From Firmicutes bacterium UBA3910 (GTDB taxonomy: Bacteria > Bacillota > Limnochordia > Darwinibacteriales > Darwinibacteriaceae), in NCBI GenBank assembly GCA_002391465.1, contig DGFC01000102.1, positions 4,778 through 38,663 on the forward strand: a stretch of DNA of 33,886 nucleotides, given 5' to 3'. Numbering within the stretch: position 1 is the first letter of the stretch; the number at the start of each line of letters is the position of its first letter. Of this stretch, positions 23,248-30,933 are shown one piece after another. The notes beneath the pieces were generated by a model. It was not told where the DNA came from. It did not search any database and saw only the letters and a program-made list of their open reading frames with translations. Both the position numbers and the translations under genes were made by a program.

Positions 23248-24567
23248 CTACTTTGAATTTCGCTCAATAGCTGCAATTTCTCGTTTTGCATACTGAATGT
23301 AATGCAGAAGCGGGCGTTTAGACGGGCAGATATAAGTACAGCACCCGCATTCGATACAATCCATCACTCCGTAATCGCGAGCGTGGTCGAACATCTCGTT
23401 CATACCATAGGCCTCGAGCCGCAACGGCAGTAAGTTGGCCGGGCAAACATCAACACAGCGAGCACATCTGATGCAGGGCAGAACGTTGGGAGTATGGCTT
23501 TCAGCCTCCGCCAGCGCTATCACACCTGACACAGTCTTGCCCACAGATGCCTGTAGATCAAACTGGGCACCGCCCATCATGGGACCACCCACAATCACCT
23601 TACCTGGCGCCTCCACAAAGCCCCCTGCCTGTTCCAGCAAATACTCAAGGGGCGTGCCGATGGGAACCAGGAAGTTTTGCGGTTCACGAATGGTCTCGCC
23701 ACTCACAGTTACCACGCGGCTGATGAGGGGCTCCCCATCCCTGACCGCTTTGGCTACCGCCCACGCAGTGCCCACATTGTTTACAATGCAGCCTGCAGCA
23801 AAGGGCAGCGACCCGGTTGGTACTTCCCGCCCGGTGACAGCTTGAATAAGCTGCTTCTCCGCTCCCTGGGGATAACGGGTAGGCAGCTTCACTACGTCTA
23901 TTGCCCCAGCCACCGCTTTGAGGGCCTCATACGCCTCAGGTTTGTTATCTTCGAGGGCAATAATAATGGCGCCTGCATTAGCCGCCTTAGCAATTAACTT
24001 CGCCCCAAGAATAACATCCTCGGCATATTCGATCATGAGTCGATCATCAGCTGAGAGATAGGGCTCGCATTCACAACCGTTCAAAATTAAATAATCAATC
24101 CTGGCCTCCTTAGGCGGATTGAGCTTAACTGCGGTAGGAAAGCCTGCGCCTCCCATACCCACTATACCGGCCTCTCTGATCTTGTTCAGAATTTCCTCTC
24201 GACTGAGCTGTACCGGATCGGTCACTGGGTTTTTCTCTACCCAGCGCTCCTCCCCATCGTTCTCAATCACAATGGCAGTCACCGCTGCCCGATTGGGATG
24301 AACGCGAGGTTCAACCGCCAATACTTTGCCGGAAACAGGCGAGTGGATGTTGGCACTTATTACACCATCTGCTTCAGCAATAAGTTGGCCTTTGAGTACC
24401 TCATCACCTTTAGCAACCACCGGTTTGGCCTCCGCACCGGCATGCTGCAGCAGGGATACGACGAGAGTTTCGGGGGCGGTCAGCACCGAAATGGGTTTGC
24501 CTGCAGTGCTCTGTTTGGCGCTGTCGATATCATCTATTCCTCCGAAAAAGGCTCTAATTCTTCCCAT
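23248..24567 (-). CDS. rnfC: Rnf complex subunit RnfC (NADH side)
   Basis: The 439-residue peripheral subunit holds two 4Fe-4S clusters, Cys365/368/371/375 and Cys404/407/410/414. It has Gly-Gly-Ala-Gly-Phe-Pro-Thr-Ala-Val-Lys-Leu (139-149), the NuoF-like FMN/NADH site, and an N-terminal barrel-like part (about 25-105). It passes electrons to NAD+. It is the first gene of the rnfCDGEAB-apbE-trxB operon, the gene order of clostridial Rnf. The start is ATG 24567 behind GAGGTGA. The 152-base leader upstream holds a candidate hairpin. Confidence 0.96.
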   Translation of the reverse strand: MGRIRAFFGGIDDIDSAKQSTAGKPISVLTAPETLVVSLLQHAGAEAKPVVAKGDEVLKGQLIAEADGVISANIHSPVSGKVLAVEPRVHPNRAAVTAIVIENDGEERWVEKNPVTDPVQLSREEILNKIREAGIVGMGGAGFPTAVKLNPPKEARIDYLILNGCECEPYLSADDRLMIEYAEDVILGAKLIAKAANAGAIIIALEDNKPEAYEALKAVAGAIDVVKLPTRYPQGAEKQLIQAVTGREVPTGSLPFAAGCIVNNVGTAWAVAKAVRDGEPLISRVVTVSGETIREPQNFLVPIGTPLEYLLEQAGGFVEAPGKVIVGGPMMGGAQFDLQASVGKTVSGVIALAEAESHTPNVLPCIRCARCVDVCPANLLPLRLEAYGMNEMFDHARDYGVMDCIECGCCTYICPSKRPLLHYIQYAKREIAAIERNSK

Positions 24568-24599
24568 GCATCAATTCACCTCACGCTTCTTTCTTTGGC

Positions 24600-24632
24600 T
24601 TTAGACAGCCGAATAGATATTCTTGTCCTAAA
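24600..24632 (-). promoter_or_regulatory. Candidate hairpin in the rnfC leader
   Basis: TTTAGACA (24600-24607) pairs with TGTC-C-TAAA (24624-24632, one bulge), and GAAT/ATTC (24611-24614, 24619-24622) forms an inner stem with a four-base loop. It lies about 33 bases upstream of rnfC on the transcribed strand. It is AU-rich, so the stability is modest and the role unknown. Confidence 0.3.
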
Positions 24633-24719
24633 CCCGTTCTCCTGCTCAGGTAAGACCTTTTCCGCATATGCGTCTTTTTTTGTGAAATAAATTACGAATT
24701 TGCGGTGGAACTCAGCTCG

Positions 24720-25427
24720 TTAGAAAGTATAACGCAGGAAGGCCTGCATGCGCTGCTCGGTCCAACCGGCACCGAACTTAATGGGCTGCTCTGGGACGGA
24801 CAGCAGTACATAGAAGCTGAACTCGTCATTGACCAGAGTAATGTCAAACTGCAGGGTTTCCCCGGACTCTAGATAAGACAAACCTAGTCCAAAGGAACTG
24901 CCTAAAGAAGCGGAGATGCGCCAGACTCCCTGCCTGGTGAACTGTACGTAGGGACTGATACAGTACTCAATCTCTCCCATGGCATTCATAAACAACTGGG
25001 CCATGCCTGAAAGGCCGTGGCCGTAGTCGCCATAGACCCGTTTCACTTCTCCGTACGCACCTATATGGGGATCAACGCTGTTCGTAAAAATCGAAAAGAG
25101 GGGCCGTTCGGTATTACCTACAAAAAACTCCAAAGTGTAACCCACATTACCCACGAAAACTTCCTTATGGCCTGCAAACCAACTCGAGACGTGCTCAGAA
25201 AAGAGATCCTGGAGGAAATACCCCCCCACTCCGGTTATCTCGTAGCCCAAAAACCCTAAGTGCTTAATCCTCTCCTGGCTTAAGGATAATCCTCCCTGCC
25301 AGCCGTGGGTGCCAAAAACCAAAGGGAGATCTTCTGCTTCAAAGGCCATTGCTGGGCTTGCCAGCAGCCCAAGCAGGATCACGCACAGTATTAGTGAACT
25401 AGTACGCCGCCCATCAGGCACTTTCAT
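24720..25427 (-). CDS. Exported beta-rich protein, possible outer-membrane barrel
   Basis: The 235-residue protein has a signal peptide (about 1-28, ending Ala-Met-Ala). The mature part alternates hydrophobic and polar residues, with many Gly and aromatics, and ends Gln-Ala-Phe-Leu-Arg-Tyr-Thr-Phe. A C-terminal aromatic residue after an alternating strand is the signature recognised by the BAM complex in diderm bacteria. I do not recognise a named family. The start is ATG 25427; a GTG two codons later (25421) has better spacing to AAGGGGG. It follows the LolA-like gene by 19 bases. Confidence 0.6.
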   Translation of the reverse strand: MKVPDGRRTSSLILCVILLGLLASPAMAFEAEDLPLVFGTHGWQGGLSLSQERIKHLGFLGYEITGVGGYFLQDLFSEHVSSWFAGHKEVFVGNVGYTLEFFVGNTERPLFSIFTNSVDPHIGAYGEVKRVYGDYGHGLSGMAQLFMNAMGEIEYCISPYVQFTRQGVWRISASLGSSFGLGLSYLESGETLQFDITLVNDEFSFYVLLSVPEQPIKFGAGWTEQRMQAFLRYTF

Positions 25428-25446
25428 CTCCCCCTTACATTAAGAT

Positions 25447-26256
25447 TTAAAGTCGAACCTCTTTAACTTTCGGTAGATTTTGGAAATCCTCCCGTTCCAA
25501 TCCGGGACTGAAGGTAACGTTATTGAATGTCATTTCCCCGGCCTGTACCCCATCTTCAAACACTATAATCTGTGTAGGGAACCAAGTGTCGTCAGTAACC
25601 CGGATGTGAAGGGCTTCACTTTCTTCGGTACGTACCTCAAGAGAGTATTCCTTAACTCCATTATATTCCTTTGTTTCCAGGACAGCAATCTCGTACTGGG
25701 TAAAATCAAAGTACGAAGTAATATCCTGGGCCACGTTTAGAGCAGACAGGGCCTCTTTGCTCATATCCTCCAGCTCCCGCACCGCGATTTGGTTCGTGAC
25801 GGGTTGGAATATCCTCACTTCCAAAAGATCCTGATCGATCACCACAATCTGTCCCCGCAGGGCACTGGGTTCTAGGAACTCAAGGCGGGCTAGGCGATGT
25901 TCAACACCGAACATTCCGGTTAGAACGAGCACATCGCTGCGCTCCCCCTTGATCTGGACGATGGTAATATCCAAGGTAAGATCCTTGATGGTAGTGATCA
26001 TGTTCTTGATATTCTCCGCCACCAACTTAGCCTCTTCCGAAATGGTCAGCTCGGACAAAATCTCATGATATTTCTCCTCCAAGAGATCCTCTTCCCCATC
26101 GTCCTCATTAGGCTGTACCCGGGGAGTGTTCAAATCAATGGTAATCGGCTTTGTCTCCTGCTCTTCTTCGGCGGACGCCAAATTCGCCCCGCCCCAAAGG
26201 GTGATCAGGACTGCACATAAGAAAATAATCACGTATAATTTCAACTTGTTTCTCAT
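25447..26256 (-). CDS. Exported LolA-like protein
   Basis: The 269-residue protein has a signal peptide (about 1-29, ending Ala-Ser-Ala), an acidic linker rich in Glu and Asp, then a half-barrel-like domain. The part with Leu-Glu-Phe-Leu-Glu-Pro-Ser-Ala-Leu-Arg-Gly and a following Asp-Leu-Leu-Glu-Val-Arg-Ile-Phe-Gln-Pro strand resembles LolA/LppX-type lipoprotein carriers. Such folds also occur in monoderms, so lipid carriage to an outer membrane is only one reading. The start is ATG 26256, 7 bases after GAGGAG. It is the first gene of a pair with the barrel-like protein. Confidence 0.65.
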   Translation of the reverse strand: MRNKLKLYVIIFLCAVLITLWGGANLASAEEEQETKPITIDLNTPRVQPNEDDGEEDLLEEKYHEILSELTISEEAKLVAENIKNMITTIKDLTLDITIVQIKGERSDVLVLTGMFGVEHRLARLEFLEPSALRGQIVVIDQDLLEVRIFQPVTNQIAVRELEDMSKEALSALNVAQDITSYFDFTQYEIAVLETKEYNGVKEYSLEVRTEESEALHIRVTDDTWFPTQIIVFEDGVQAGEMTFNNVTFSPGLEREDFQNLPKVKEVRL

Positions 26257-26287
26257 TTGACTGCTCCTCACTACGATTACCGCCTTG

Positions 26288-26316
26288 TTGATTTAAGTGG
26301 ATTTAAGCTGTACAAT
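26288..26316 (+). promoter_or_regulatory. Promoter of the FmdB-like gene
   Basis: TTGATT (26288-26293), a 17-base spacer and TACAAT (26311-26316) form a good sigma-A promoter 35 bases before the ATG. Confidence 0.65.
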
Positions 26317-26350
26317 ATTCCTTAGTGATTTTCAAAGGAGGGAAAACTGC

Positions 26351-26572
26351 ATGCCAATTTATGAGTACAAATGCACAGATTGCGGCCGTTTTGAAGTTGA
26401 ACAAAGCATTAAGGACGAACCCCTTGGCAGCTGTCCCAAGTGCGGTGAAAAGGTCCAGCGCCTTATCAGCCGCAACGTTAACATCATCTTCAAAGGGCCC
26501 GGTTTTTACATTAACGACAGCCGCTCCAACGGCAGTGCGGGTTCGCAGGATACTTCTTCCTCGGAGGTCTAA
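26351..26572 (+). CDS. FmdB-family zinc ribbon protein
   Basis: The 73-residue protein starts Met-Pro-Ile-Tyr-Glu-Tyr-Lys-Cys, the family hallmark. Two CxxC pairs (Cys8/Cys11 and Cys28/Cys31) form a zinc ribbon. Gly-Pro-Gly-Phe-Tyr-Ile-Asn-Asp follows, then a Ser/Gly-rich tail. FmdB-like proteins are thought to be regulatory, but their role is unproven. The start is ATG 26351, 8 bases after AAAGGAGGG. The last 4 bases overlap the end of the convergent dehydrogenase gene. Confidence 0.9.
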   Translation: MPIYEYKCTDCGRFEVEQSIKDEPLGSCPKCGEKVQRLISRNVNIIFKGPGFYINDSRSNGSAGSQDTSSSEV

Positions 26573-27516
26573 TACCCCAATTTGGGATTTACCACGTTTA
26601 TCCTGGGAATCCCCTCTTTTTGAAAGTATCCCCAATTTTCCAGGAAGATACTGATTGCCCTTGTTTTGTGAAAGGGCGTGTAACCAGCGTTATGGGGGGT
26701 GATGAGCACGTTCGTCATCTCCCATAACGGGCTCTCTGCGGAGAGAGGTTCTGGGTTAGTAACATCCAAACCAACCCCGCCAATCCACCCCTTCTCCAGT
26801 GCCTCCACTAAGTCCCCATGGGGAATCAAACTTCCCCTACCCACGTTGATAATCATCGCATGGGACTGCATCTTCTGCAGTCGTCCCCGATGCAGAAAAC
26901 CAATCGTGTCTGCCGTTTCGGGGAGAGTACCTATCAGGTAATCGAGCTGTCCCAGATAATTATCAAACTCAGCGATTGGGTAAACCGCCTTCGCATACCT
27001 TTCCTCACCGGTGGGATTACGACGAAAACCGATTATCTCACAACCAAAGCCTGCCAAACGCTTGGCGACCTGCTCGCCCAAGTCCCCGAAACCTAAAATA
27101 CCCACAACAACAGAGGTTAGCTCGCGGAACTGCCAGTTTATATTCGACTCCCAAACCCGGGCCAGCTGGTTATCCCTGCTTAAATGAATGCCCCTGTTCA
27201 GGGCGAGAAGGAGTCCAACGGCGTGTTCGGCCACAGGCGGACCGAAGATTCCAGAGGCGTTAGTTACTACCATATCCGGGTTTCCCCACTCGGCAGCCAG
27301 CACCCTTTCTGCGCCGGCAAAAATGATCTGCAGCCAACGGCATTTTTCGGCTGCTTTGAGTACTTCTGCCGCAGCGAGGCCAAAAATGACATCAGCCGTT
27401 GGCGCTAAGCGGACCGCCTCCTCCTTGTCTCGGGCCAGTACCACTTCCGCACCGGTTGCTTCGCGGATCATGTCCACATCTTCTGCCAGGGCATTCCAAG
27501 TTAGTAAAAGGCGCAT
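26569..27516 (-). CDS. D-isomer-specific 2-hydroxyacid dehydrogenase
   Basis: The 315-residue NAD(P)-dependent enzyme has Gly-Ile-Leu-Gly-Phe-Gly-Asp-Leu-Gly for the dinucleotide, and catalytic Arg (Asn-Val-Gly-Arg-Gly-Ser), Glu (Asn-Pro-Glu-Pro-Leu) and His (Thr-Pro-His-Asn-Ala-Gly). It interconverts 2-keto acids and D-2-hydroxy acids; the substrate is not evident. Residues after the fold resemble the glyoxylate/hydroxypyruvate reductase-like group. It lies 15 bases after the M48 peptidase gene and may be cotranscribed. Confidence 0.9.
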   Translation of the reverse strand: MRLLLTWNALAEDVDMIREATGAEVVLARDKEEAVRLAPTADVIFGLAAAEVLKAAEKCRWLQIIFAGAERVLAAEWGNPDMVVTNASGIFGPPVAEHAVGLLLALNRGIHLSRDNQLARVWESNINWQFRELTSVVVGILGFGDLGEQVAKRLAGFGCEIIGFRRNPTGEERYAKAVYPIAEFDNYLGQLDYLIGTLPETADTIGFLHRGRLQKMQSHAMIINVGRGSLIPHGDLVEALEKGWIGGVGLDVTNPEPLSAESPLWEMTNVLITPHNAGYTPFHKTRAISIFLENWGYFQKEGIPRINVVNPKLGY

Positions 27517-27531
27517 TACATCCTCCTGCTA

Positions 27532-28926
27532 TTAAGGTAAGGTGAGCGATGGTCTGGTCAACCGGATAGAACCCTCTTCGCGAATGACGGTGGGAGAGAG
27601 AATTCTCCTGCGCTGAAGCACTCGGGGAACGGGATTTGACACCTCAACCGGCTCCACAGTTGGCGGCTCGGAGCGATACCACAGTTCACCGCGCCGGAAA
27701 TGAAGCCCATCGTCCAGCCAGATTGGATCTGTTCCGCCGGCTACCCCACTCACAGGAATCTGGACCGGACAATCCACGTATGTTACTACCACAGCATCTG
27801 TCAGCCCCAAGGCAAGCATTTTTCCGTCTGGGGACCAGCTGATGCTGGTCAACGTTCCCTGGTCCGGGTCAGGCGACCACTCCTCCACCACATACCCATG
27901 GCGGTTGAGCAGAACTAAGGCACTATTTGGGCCGTCATGCACCACAACCGCAAGCGTCTCACCCGTTGGCGACCAGCTGAATGTCTGGACGATTTTGTCG
28001 TTCAACCAAACAAGCGTTTCCTGCCGCTGCTGATCGTAAACCAAAAGCCCAGCATCAAGGGGGGATTCGGACAGAGAAAGGGCAAACCTGCTCCTAGGAT
28101 CTGTTCGCCTGTTTTGCGTCAAAATCCTGCCTAGTTCAGCGATTTCTGCCTGCCTTTTCCCCCCTAGGGGTTCTGGCTCAGACCAAAAGGAAATGATGTT
28201 TTCCTCGACTCGGTTGCGCCTATTCCGCGTATCGGGATGGCTGCTGAAAATGTGGGTTGGCATCTGTTCCGGATCGGCGTCTAGAAGATCATCCAGCATG
28301 GCAACTGCACCGATGGGATCAAAGCCTGCCCGCACTGCCAAGTGCTGGCCAAGTAGATCCGCTTCATACTCCGCGTCCCGCCCCCAACCCCGCTTGAGTA
28401 GTTCCAGTAGGGTAACGCTAGCCACCCGCACCAACTCCGGGGGAAGAACATCGAGCCAGATCATGCCCATCTCGAAAGCTATTGTTAAGCTCAACTGGCG
28501 CAGCACCGCATTGATACCGTGCCTTTTTTCCACGTGGGCAATTTCATGGCCCAAAACGGCGGCCAACTTAGTCTCGTCACCGTTTATGAGCTGCAGTAGC
28601 CCTCGGGTCAGGAAAATGTACCCGCCTGGTAGGGCAAAGGCGTTCTGTTCAAAGGTATTTAGTACGGATAATGAATACTCGATTTCGCGCCGCTCCGCTT
28701 GGGCTGCTAGACGGGTAAAGATCTCCTCAAGCCACATCCGCTCCCAAATGGGCGGAATATATTCTCCGCCGTATTCCTCTACCAGCTGGGGAGCAGCTCC
28801 CCGGCCTAACGCCTGTTCGAACTTGTCTTTCCACAATACATCGGCATGGGCCGTGCCCACAAGAGCGAACAGGACAAGCAGTACTATCCCAAGCACAACC
28901 CGTGCAGCAAAGCGCTCAGTTTTCAA
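27532..28926 (-). CDS. Exported M48 metallopeptidase with beta-propeller-like C-terminus
   Basis: The 464-residue protein has a signal peptide (about 1-28), an M48 domain with zinc motif His127-Glu128-Ile-Ala-His131 and third ligand Glu185 (Glu-Tyr-Glu-Ala-Asp), and a Ser-Ser-His-Pro-Asp-Thr-x-x-Arg segment typical of the family. From about residue 290 on, repeats such as Ser-Trp-Ser-Pro-Thr/Asp-Gly-x-x-Leu-Ala match TolB/WD40-like propeller blades. BepA, an M48 protease of the periplasm, uses TPRs instead, so this pairing is unusual. The start is TTG 28926, overlapping the upstream gene by 11 bases. Confidence 0.85.
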   Translation of the reverse strand: MKTERFAARVVLGIVLLVLFALVGTAHADVLWKDKFEQALGRGAAPQLVEEYGGEYIPPIWERMWLEEIFTRLAAQAERREIEYSLSVLNTFEQNAFALPGGYIFLTRGLLQLINGDETKLAAVLGHEIAHVEKRHGINAVLRQLSLTIAFEMGMIWLDVLPPELVRVASVTLLELLKRGWGRDAEYEADLLGQHLAVRAGFDPIGAVAMLDDLLDADPEQMPTHIFSSHPDTRNRRNRVEENIISFWSEPEPLGGKRQAEIAELGRILTQNRRTDPRSRFALSLSESPLDAGLLVYDQQRQETLVWLNDKIVQTFSWSPTGETLAVVVHDGPNSALVLLNRHGYVVEEWSPDPDQGTLTSISWSPDGKMLALGLTDAVVVTYVDCPVQIPVSGVAGGTDPIWLDDGLHFRRGELWYRSEPPTVEPVEVSNPVPRVLQRRRILSPTVIREEGSIRLTRPSLTLP

Positions 28927-29428
28927 AAGACCACCGCCATCCGCGGACTATTTCACTCAAAAGGGATGAGCCATCATCCCGAGGCCCAGCGCTGCCGTAG
29001 GCAAGGGAAAACCCCCGCTGGTCCGGGAGAAGGAGAAAAATGCGTTCCTCCCACAGCAATCGATCCTTGCCGTCTTTGTAGGTGTATACACACCTTGCTC
29101 CCACTACCCCGTCCACCTCTACCGCAGATAGGTTTTCCACCAGTTCAAAGCCGGGTAGTCCACCAGGGGCAGCATAGAGCTCCAGCGCCGCCGTAGCAAA
29201 AGCCTCTGAGCTTTCGGCCAACACGTTCTCCAAAACCTCGAAATAGAGTAGCTCGTCTTCCCCACTGCCATAGAAAACATTGAGTTCTGGACTGGACTCT
29301 TTGGCCTGGTAGATCCAGTTATCCGGAATGTAAACGGAGTAAAGGGAACCTGCATCCCGAAAACCAGCGCCCCATACTGGCACACCAAAGAGGACTAGGA
29401 ACAAGATAACCCACTGGAACCGCTTCAT
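28916..29428 (-). CDS. Exported PsbP/Mog1-like protein
   Basis: The 170-residue protein has a signal peptide (about 1-20, ending Trp-Gly-Ala) and an alpha-beta domain with Tyr-Ser-Val-Tyr-Ile-Pro-Asp-Asn-Trp near the start, then strands and a C-terminal helix ending Val-Arg-Gly-Trp-Arg-Trp-Ser-Phe. This is the layout of PsbP/DcrB/Mog1-fold proteins, whose role in heterotrophs is unknown. The start is ATG 29428, 8 bases after AGGGG. It is translationally coupled to the M48 gene by an 11-base overlap. Confidence 0.65.
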   Translation of the reverse strand: MKRFQWVILFLVLFGVPVWGAGFRDAGSLYSVYIPDNWIYQAKESSPELNVFYGSGEDELLYFEVLENVLAESSEAFATAALELYAAPGGLPGFELVENLSAVEVDGVVGARCVYTYKDGKDRLLWEERIFLLLPDQRGFSLAYGSAGPRDDGSSLLSEIVRGWRWSFEN

Positions 29429-29598
29429 TCCCTTCACCCCTTTGCCAGCCCGGTATAACTTCCCCCACCCCTTGAAATGCTAGAAACGGGGAGCGGGCAT
29501 TTGCCCACCACGTTATATTACGCCACTGCCAGGGCTATTCCTCCCCAAAAAGAGTCCGGGAAGGGGGTTGTTTTCTGTCCAAGAACCGCATAAAACGC

Positions 29599-30933
29599 GT
29601 GCTTATCCCTTCACTCGGTGTGTTAGGGGGCTTAGCCGGCCTCAGGTATATGAGTGCCCAAACCGTCCGTTCCTTCCTGCGGCGCATTATGACCGACCCA
29701 TATCCGGAAAACCTAGCTGAACTATACACAGCCACAAAACGCACCGGTATTCAAGAAATCATCGAAACCAACCTCCGAGCTGAATTCGGCCGGTTGATCC
29801 AGCGTCCCTTTGGCAGTCCTAAGAAATACCGCCACTTTGATGCTCTCATGTTCGGCCCCGCCATTGTGGACCGCCTGGCCCTGCCCAGTGCCACGCCCAT
29901 TGATACTGCCGTTGTTATCGGGCCGCGGGCAAAGCAACCGCTTAAGATCGATATTCCTCTCCTGATCGCCGGCATGGCGTATAAACGCGCCCTAAGTGCA
30001 GAGATGAAATACGCCTTAGCCTTGGGCAGTACCAAGGCGGGTACCGCAACTAACACAGGGGAAGGACCTATTCTGCCTAAAGAGCGGCAATTGGCTGAGC
30101 GGCTGATCGTCCAATACCCCCGCCTGCCCCTCCACCGTAGCCTGGCAATACTGGAAAAAGCAGACGCAATCGAGATCCAGCTCGGTCAAGGAGCAACTGT
30201 GGGCGGAGCCCAAGGCGATGAACCTCAAACGGTTGAAACCGATCTCCCCCGCTATGACCACCCCAAAGATCTCCCCCGCCTGGTCCGCTTTCTGCGGGAT
30301 GCGGGCGGAGGTGTACCAGTGGGTGTGAAATTCCCCATGACTGACAAAATTGAAGAACACATTAAGTTCTGCCTGCGGGCGGGGGTCGACTTCCTAGTCT
30401 TAGACGGGGCCCAGGGGGCCACCTACGGCGCTCCCCCGATTTTGGCAGACGACTTTGGTCTACCCACCTTTGTGGGCCTATGTCGAGCCACCCACTACCT
30501 GGCAAACCACAATCAAACCGGCCGGGTAAGCCTGATCGTTTCCGGTGGGTTCACTTCACCCGGTCAGTGCCTGAAGGCAATCGCCTTAGGTGCCGATGCG
30601 GTAGCCCTAGGTACAATGGCTCTCTATGCCGCTTCCCACACCCAAACCCTTAAGGCCATCCCCTGGGAGCCACCCACCCAAGTGGCCTTTGCCCGGAGCA
30701 AATATGCGAAACAGTTTAACTGGAAGAAAGGGGCCGAGACCCTGAACCGTTACCTCCAATCGTGTACTGAAGAAATAAAAAAAGGAGTGCGTGCCCTGGG
30801 CAAACACTCCCTCCAAGAAGTGAGTAGACGGGATTTAGTTGCGCTGGATGAAGTAACGAGCCAAATAGCCCAAGTGCCCCTAGCCTACTCTAAGACAAAG
30901 ACACGGGCCGGCTCTCCCTCCTGGGAAAAGTAA
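29599..30933 (+). CDS. FMN-binding glutamate-synthase-like protein (GltB domain) lacking the 3Fe-4S cysteines
   Basis: The protein is 444 residues from GTG 29599. The core (about 60-400) is the FMN barrel of the glutamate synthase large subunit, with Gly-Gln-Gly-Ala-Thr-Val-Gly-Gly, Gly-Val-Lys-Phe, Asp-Gly-Ala-Gln-Gly-Ala-Thr and Ser-Gly-Gly-Phe then Gly-Ala-Asp-Ala-Val-Ala-Leu-Gly-Thr. The cysteine triad that holds 3Fe-4S in true GltB is absent after the last motif (Ala-Ala-Ser-His-Thr-Gln). No glutaminase domain is present, so it cannot be a complete glutamate synthase. The best ribosome binding site (AAGGGGG, 29561-29567) points to a CTG at 29575, adding 8 residues. The end overlaps the radical SAM gene by 49 bases. 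Confidence 0.85.
   Translation: MLIPSLGVLGGLAGLRYMSAQTVRSFLRRIMTDPYPENLAELYTATKRTGIQEIIETNLRAEFGRLIQRPFGSPKKYRHFDALMFGPAIVDRLALPSATPIDTAVVIGPRAKQPLKIDIPLLIAGMAYKRALSAEMKYALALGSTKAGTATNTGEGPILPKERQLAERLIVQYPRLPLHRSLAILEKADAIEIQLGQGATVGGAQGDEPQTVETDLPRYDHPKDLPRLVRFLRDAGGGVPVGVKFPMTDKIEEHIKFCLRAGVDFLVLDGAQGATYGAPPILADDFGLPTFVGLCRATHYLANHNQTGRVSLIVSGGFTSPGQCLKAIALGADAVALGTMALYAASHTQTLKAIPWEPPTQVAFARSKYAKQFNWKKGAETLNRYLQSCTEEIKKGVRALGKHSLQEVSRRDLVALDEVTSQIAQVPLAYSKTKTRAGSPSWEK

Noticed and set aside
24664..24680. Palindrome CGCATATGCG followed by a T run, terminator-like on plus
   Set aside because: No plus-strand gene precedes it, and a palindrome without a loop makes a poor terminator hairpin.
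24680..24698. Rex-like half-site TTGTGAA upstream of rnfC
   Set aside because: The second half matches the consensus at only about four of seven bases; not enough to call an operator.
28193..28969. A 258-codon open frame on plus, opposite the M48 protease
   Set aside because: Ser/Arg-rich shadow of a gene with clear zinc motifs and signal peptide.
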